A stretch of 64,000 nucleotides of DNA from contig NZ_FVZL01000003.1 in NCBI RefSeq assembly GCF_900168295.1, forward strand, positions 248,001-312,000. The letters run 5' to 3'. The DNA is from Arthrobacter sp. P2b. GTDB taxonomy: Bacteria; Actinomycetota; Actinomycetes; Actinomycetales; Micrococcaceae. The notes beneath the pieces were generated by a model. The model was given only the letters and a program-made list of their open reading frames with translations, made no database searches and was not told the DNA's origin. Of this stretch, positions 61,470 to 64,000 are shown piece by piece. The stretch's first letter is position 1, and every line of letters begins with the position of its first letter. Position numbers and translations under genes: made by a program.

Positions 61470-62906
61470 ATGACAACCGTCCCCGCAAGGCCCCCGTTGG
61501 CCCGCAGCAGCGACCGCGTGATAGCCGGCGTGTGCTCGGGCCTGGCGGTGCATTTGGGTTGGCCGGTAAAAAACGTCAGGGTTGGCATGGCCCTCGCAAC
61601 CCTCGCCGGTGGTGCCGGCCTGGTCTTCTATGCCTGGCTGTGGATCATGGTTCCCACCGCAGATGAGGCAGCGCGGCGCAGCGCCCGCCGCCCGGCGTCG
61701 CCCATTGCTCCTGCCGTAAGCCAGCCGCCGCCTTCCGGACCCCAGCCGCCTGCACCCGCAGGCGGGTACGTGGGCCTGCCCACAAAGGGCGCCGCCACTG
61801 CCGGTTTCCCGGGCACAGCAGGCGCCCCTCCGGTCTTAGGAACACCGCCGCTGGACGCCGGCGCACCCGGTGGCGGCCCAGCCGCGTCCGCCGAGGCTCC
61901 GGCCCCGCCCTGGTTCCGGGTCCGCAGCATGAGGTACGGCAAAGAGATCCTGCTGGGCAGCGGACTCCTGCTGGTGGCGGGAATCATGATCGCCCAGCTC
62001 CTGGGCGTGGACGTTCCCCTCGGAACCCTCATCCCGGCAGCCGCCGTCCTGGGCGGCGCCTCCATCGCCTGGATGCAGCTCGATGAAACCCGCCGTGCCG
62101 GCCTTGTAGACAAAACCAAGGCAGACCAGGCAGGCGGCTGGGCGCGCCTGGCGGCCGGCCTGGCGCTGGTGGTGGCCGGCGTGCTGGTGATGGTGTCCGG
62201 ATCGGGATCATGGGAGCAGACCTGGCTTGCCCTGTTGGCCTCGGTGGCTGTCCTGGGCGGCGTGGTCCTGGTCCTCCTTCCGTGGGCACTGAAATTCTGG
62301 CGGGACCTGGAGTCCGAGCGCGCCGGCCGGATCCGGGAAACGGAACGGGCTGAGATCGCCGCCCACCTCCACGATTCCGTCCTGCAGACGCTGGCCCTGA
62401 TCCAGCGGCGCGCCGGCAACGAGCACGACGTCGTCCGGCTGGCGCGGGCGCAGGAGCGTGAGCTGCGCGGCTGGCTGTTCCAGGATCCCGGCCGGGAAGC
62501 CGGGCAGCTCTCGGACAGGATCAAGGCAGTGGCCGCAGAGGTGGAGGACCTCCTGGGCAACGCGGTGGAAGTGGTCAGCGTGGGCGATGCCGCCATGACC
62601 GAAGCGCACGAGGCACTGGTCCAGGCCAGCCGCGAAGCGATGCTCAACGCATCGCGGCATGGCGGTGGAACCGTCTCCGTCTACCTCGAGGCATCGGACG
62701 CGCAGACGGAAATCTTCATCAAGGACAGGGGCCCCGGCTTTGAGCTTTCGGATGTGCCCGAGGACCGGCTGGGCGTGCGGGAATCGATCATCGGCAGGAT
62801 GAAACGGCACGGCGGCACGGCCACCATTCTCAACACCGGGAGCGGGACCGAAGTCCGATTGCGGCTGCAGGCGGCGGGGACGGACAACGTGGAAGGGAAA
62901 TCATGA
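61470..62906 (+). CDS. PspC-domain sensor histidine kinase (LiaS-like)
   Basis: A 478-residue membrane sensor kinase. The N-terminus carries a PspC domain (RVIAGVCSGLAVHLGWPVKN), unusual for kinases, then a Pro/Gly/Ala-rich linker (about 75-150) and three transmembrane helices (about 160-185, 225-245 and 255-275). The HisKA_3 dimerisation domain follows with AHLHDSVLQTLALIQRR, whose acceptor His is H301, and a HATPase domain with N-box EAMLNASRHG, and RGPGFEL, G2-like GSGTEVRLRL. It is divergent from the PspC operon (125-bp gap). The stop overlaps the regulator start (ATGA). Confidence 0.92.
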   Translation: MTTVPARPPLARSSDRVIAGVCSGLAVHLGWPVKNVRVGMALATLAGGAGLVFYAWLWIMVPTADEAARRSARRPASPIAPAVSQPPPSGPQPPAPAGGYVGLPTKGAATAGFPGTAGAPPVLGTPPLDAGAPGGGPAASAEAPAPPWFRVRSMRYGKEILLGSGLLLVAGIMIAQLLGVDVPLGTLIPAAAVLGGASIAWMQLDETRRAGLVDKTKADQAGGWARLAAGLALVVAGVLVMVSGSGSWEQTWLALLASVAVLGGVVLVLLPWALKFWRDLESERAGRIRETERAEIAAHLHDSVLQTLALIQRRAGNEHDVVRLARAQERELRGWLFQDPGREAGQLSDRIKAVAAEVEDLLGNAVEVVSVGDAAMTEAHEALVQASREAMLNASRHGGGTVSVYLEASDAQTEIFIKDRGPGFELSDVPEDRLGVRESIIGRMKRHGGTATILNTGSGTEVRLRLQAAGTDNVEGKS

Positions 62907-63586
62907 ACGCGAACCAGGGGGCGGCAGTAAGCCGCCCGGCAAACTCCGTCCGCGTGGTCATTGTGGACGACCATGCCATTTTCCGATCCGGGCTGAAGGC
63001 TGACCTGGACGCCAGCATCCAGGTGGTGGGTGAGGCCGCCACCGTGGAGCAGGCCATCGCCGTCATCGCCGAGCAGCGCCCCGACGTCGTGCTGCTGGAT
63101 GTGCACCTTCCGGGCGGCCTGGGCGGCGGGGGCCGGGAGGTCATCGCGGGATCCGCCCCACTGCTGGGGTCCACGCGGTTCCTTGCCCTCAGCGTTTCCG
63201 ACGCTGCCGAGGATGTTGTGGCCGTCATCCGTGCCGGTGCCCGCGGCTACGTCACCAAGACCATTTCCGGCGCCGAGATCACCGACGCCGTGTTCCGGGT
63301 GGCCGGCGGGGACGCCGTCTTCTCGCCCCGGCTCGCCGGGTTTGTCCTGGACGCCTTCGGCACCGCACCGGCGGACATCGCGGACGACGAACTGGACAAG
63401 CTCTCGGCCCGGGAACTGGAGGTCATGCGCCTCATCGCCCGCGGCTACAGCTACAAGGAAGTGGCCAAGGAACTGTTCATCAGCATCAAGACCGTGGAGA
63501 CCCACGTCTCCGCCGTGCTGCGGAAGCTGCAGCTCTCCAGCCGGCACGAACTCACCAAGTGGGCCGCCGAACGCCGCCTCCTCTAG
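62903..63586 (+). CDS. NarL/LuxR-family response regulator
   Basis: A 227-residue regulator. Receiver domain: VVIVDDHAIFRSGL (acidic pair D22/D23), phosphoacceptor D66 in VLLDVHLPGG, then ALSVSDAAEDVV (Ser/Thr switch) and GYVTKTISG (Lys). The C-terminal HTH has LSARELEVMRLIARGYSYKE and FISIKTVETHVSAVLRKLQL. The start ATG overlaps the kinase stop by 4 bases, giving a coupled pair. It probably controls the PspC operon in response to envelope stress, from gene order alone. Confidence 0.94.
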   Translation: MNANQGAAVSRPANSVRVVIVDDHAIFRSGLKADLDASIQVVGEAATVEQAIAVIAEQRPDVVLLDVHLPGGLGGGGREVIAGSAPLLGSTRFLALSVSDAAEDVVAVIRAGARGYVTKTISGAEITDAVFRVAGGDAVFSPRLAGFVLDAFGTAPADIADDELDKLSARELEVMRLIARGYSYKEVAKELFISIKTVETHVSAVLRKLQLSSRHELTKWAAERRLL

Positions 63587-63590
63587 GACG

Positions 63591-63749
63591 CTCTCTCACC
63601 TCCTGCGCATAAAACCCAAACGCCCCATCACCTCCTGCGCCTTAAACCCAAACGCTCCATCACCTTTGGCGCCTTAAACCAAAACGCTCTATCACTCTCC
63701 TGAGGAGAGGGATAGAGCGTTTGGGTTTTACCTGCGAAAGGTGAGAGAG
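63591..63749. repeat. 32-bp REP-like repeat cluster: three direct plus one inverted copy
   Basis: Three direct units of exactly 32 bp occupy 63591-63622, 63623-63654 and 63655-63686, each beginning CTCTCTCACC or similar and ending in AAACG. A hairpin with CTCTATC/GATAGAG arms (63687-63717) follows. A fourth unit lies in reverse orientation at 63718-63749 (CGTTTGGGTTTTACC to GAGAGAG), the reverse complement of unit 1 with few changes. The cluster lies between the convergent response-regulator and aminotransferase genes, where it could act as a terminator or folded RNA element. Confidence 0.75.
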
Positions 63750-63753
63750 CGTC

Positions 63754-64000
63754 CTACTGGGCCTTGCCCAGGAAGTCCTGCAGGCGCTGCACGCCGGTGG
63801 CGAGGTCCTCGTCACCCAGTGCGTAGGACAGGCGCAGGTAACCGGACGGGCCGAACGCCTCGCCGGGAACAACTGCCACCTCAACCTCGTCCAGGATCAG
63901 CGCCGCAAGCTCGGCCGACGTCTGAGGGTTGGCCGTACCAGCCGCCGTCGGGAATTCCTTGCCCAGGAGCCCCCGGACGTCCGCGTAGACGTAGAAGGCG
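63754..64000 (-). CDS. PLP-dependent aminotransferase, C-terminal end (5' part beyond window)
   Basis: The last 82 residues of a fold-type I aminotransferase, running in the minus direction from the window edge to the TAG at 63754. The end sequence [37 protein letters not shown] with the conserved Arg that binds the substrate carboxylate, and [19 protein letters not shown] match the aspartate/aromatic aminotransferase group (AspC/AAT I). The catalytic Lys lies outside the window. No start can be given. Confidence 0.85.
   Translation of the reverse strand, partial: AFYVYADVRGLLGKEFPTAAGTANPQTSAELAALILDEVEVAVVPGEAFGPSGYLRLSYALGDEDLATGVQRLQDFLGKAQ

Overview
The window reads as high-GC Gram-positive DNA of the Micrococcaceae type (Arthrobacter or Pseudarthrobacter-like). 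The assignment rests on the mycothiol gene mshD beside a GlnR-type regulator, the cluster of PspC-domain proteins with a LiaSR-like two-component pair, the group III phosphofructokinase signature, and very GC-rich third codon positions from 22.3 kb onward. It is a genus-level guess from gene content, not a measured placement.

Left part, 1-22.35 kb, is accessory DNA with lower GC and loose gene density. It starts with two very large collinear genes (1-8259 and 8278-12060) that together make one split Tc-toxin A subunit, carrying an N-terminal peptidoglycan-binding-like domain and transthyretin-like domains. No TcB or TcC gene follows. From 12 to 17.7 kb there are only a membrane protein, a 58-residue membrane peptide, a mini HNH nuclease, a small two-helix protein, a fragment of an AIPR (abortive infection) gene and several repeat structures. 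From 17.7 to 22.2 kb lies the right end of an integrated element: three copies of a two-gene winged-helix module (one intact, two with a decayed second gene), an AlpA-like excisionase, a tyrosine integrase, and a 3' tRNA fragment with anticodon CAT plus its terminator, which marks the attachment site and the return to core chromosome.

Right part, 22.35-64 kb, is dense core chromosome. It holds a secreted lipoprotein and a YidC-type insertase; an atypical ROK regulator divergent from a GH13 alpha-glucosidase; a CitE-like lyase; a MaoC pair, an MFS carrier and murB; an AlkZ-like winged-helix protein; an AbiEi-DUF559-like fusion between two palindromic elements; asd; a probable type VII secretion substrate (WXG100-like) with a partner and three related membrane proteins; folA-thyA; a membrane protein with a GntR regulator and a clear palindromic operator; a NUDIX-phosphatase next to ppk; mshD-glnR; a nitrobindin; ygfZ; an ankyrin protein; a DHA2 exporter; pfkA; and a PspC/LiaF-like envelope-stress operon divergent from its histidine kinase and response regulator. 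The window ends in the 3' end of a PLP aminotransferase, next to a 32-bp REP-like repeat cluster.

Most worth following up: the split TcA without partners; the triplicated wHTH module with a 15-bp, five-copy iteron-like array beside it; the degenerate CACCTGYGTCTCTTG-like repeats near 14.1-14.4 kb; the WXG100 cluster at 39.4-42.6 kb; and the structured REP-like repeats.
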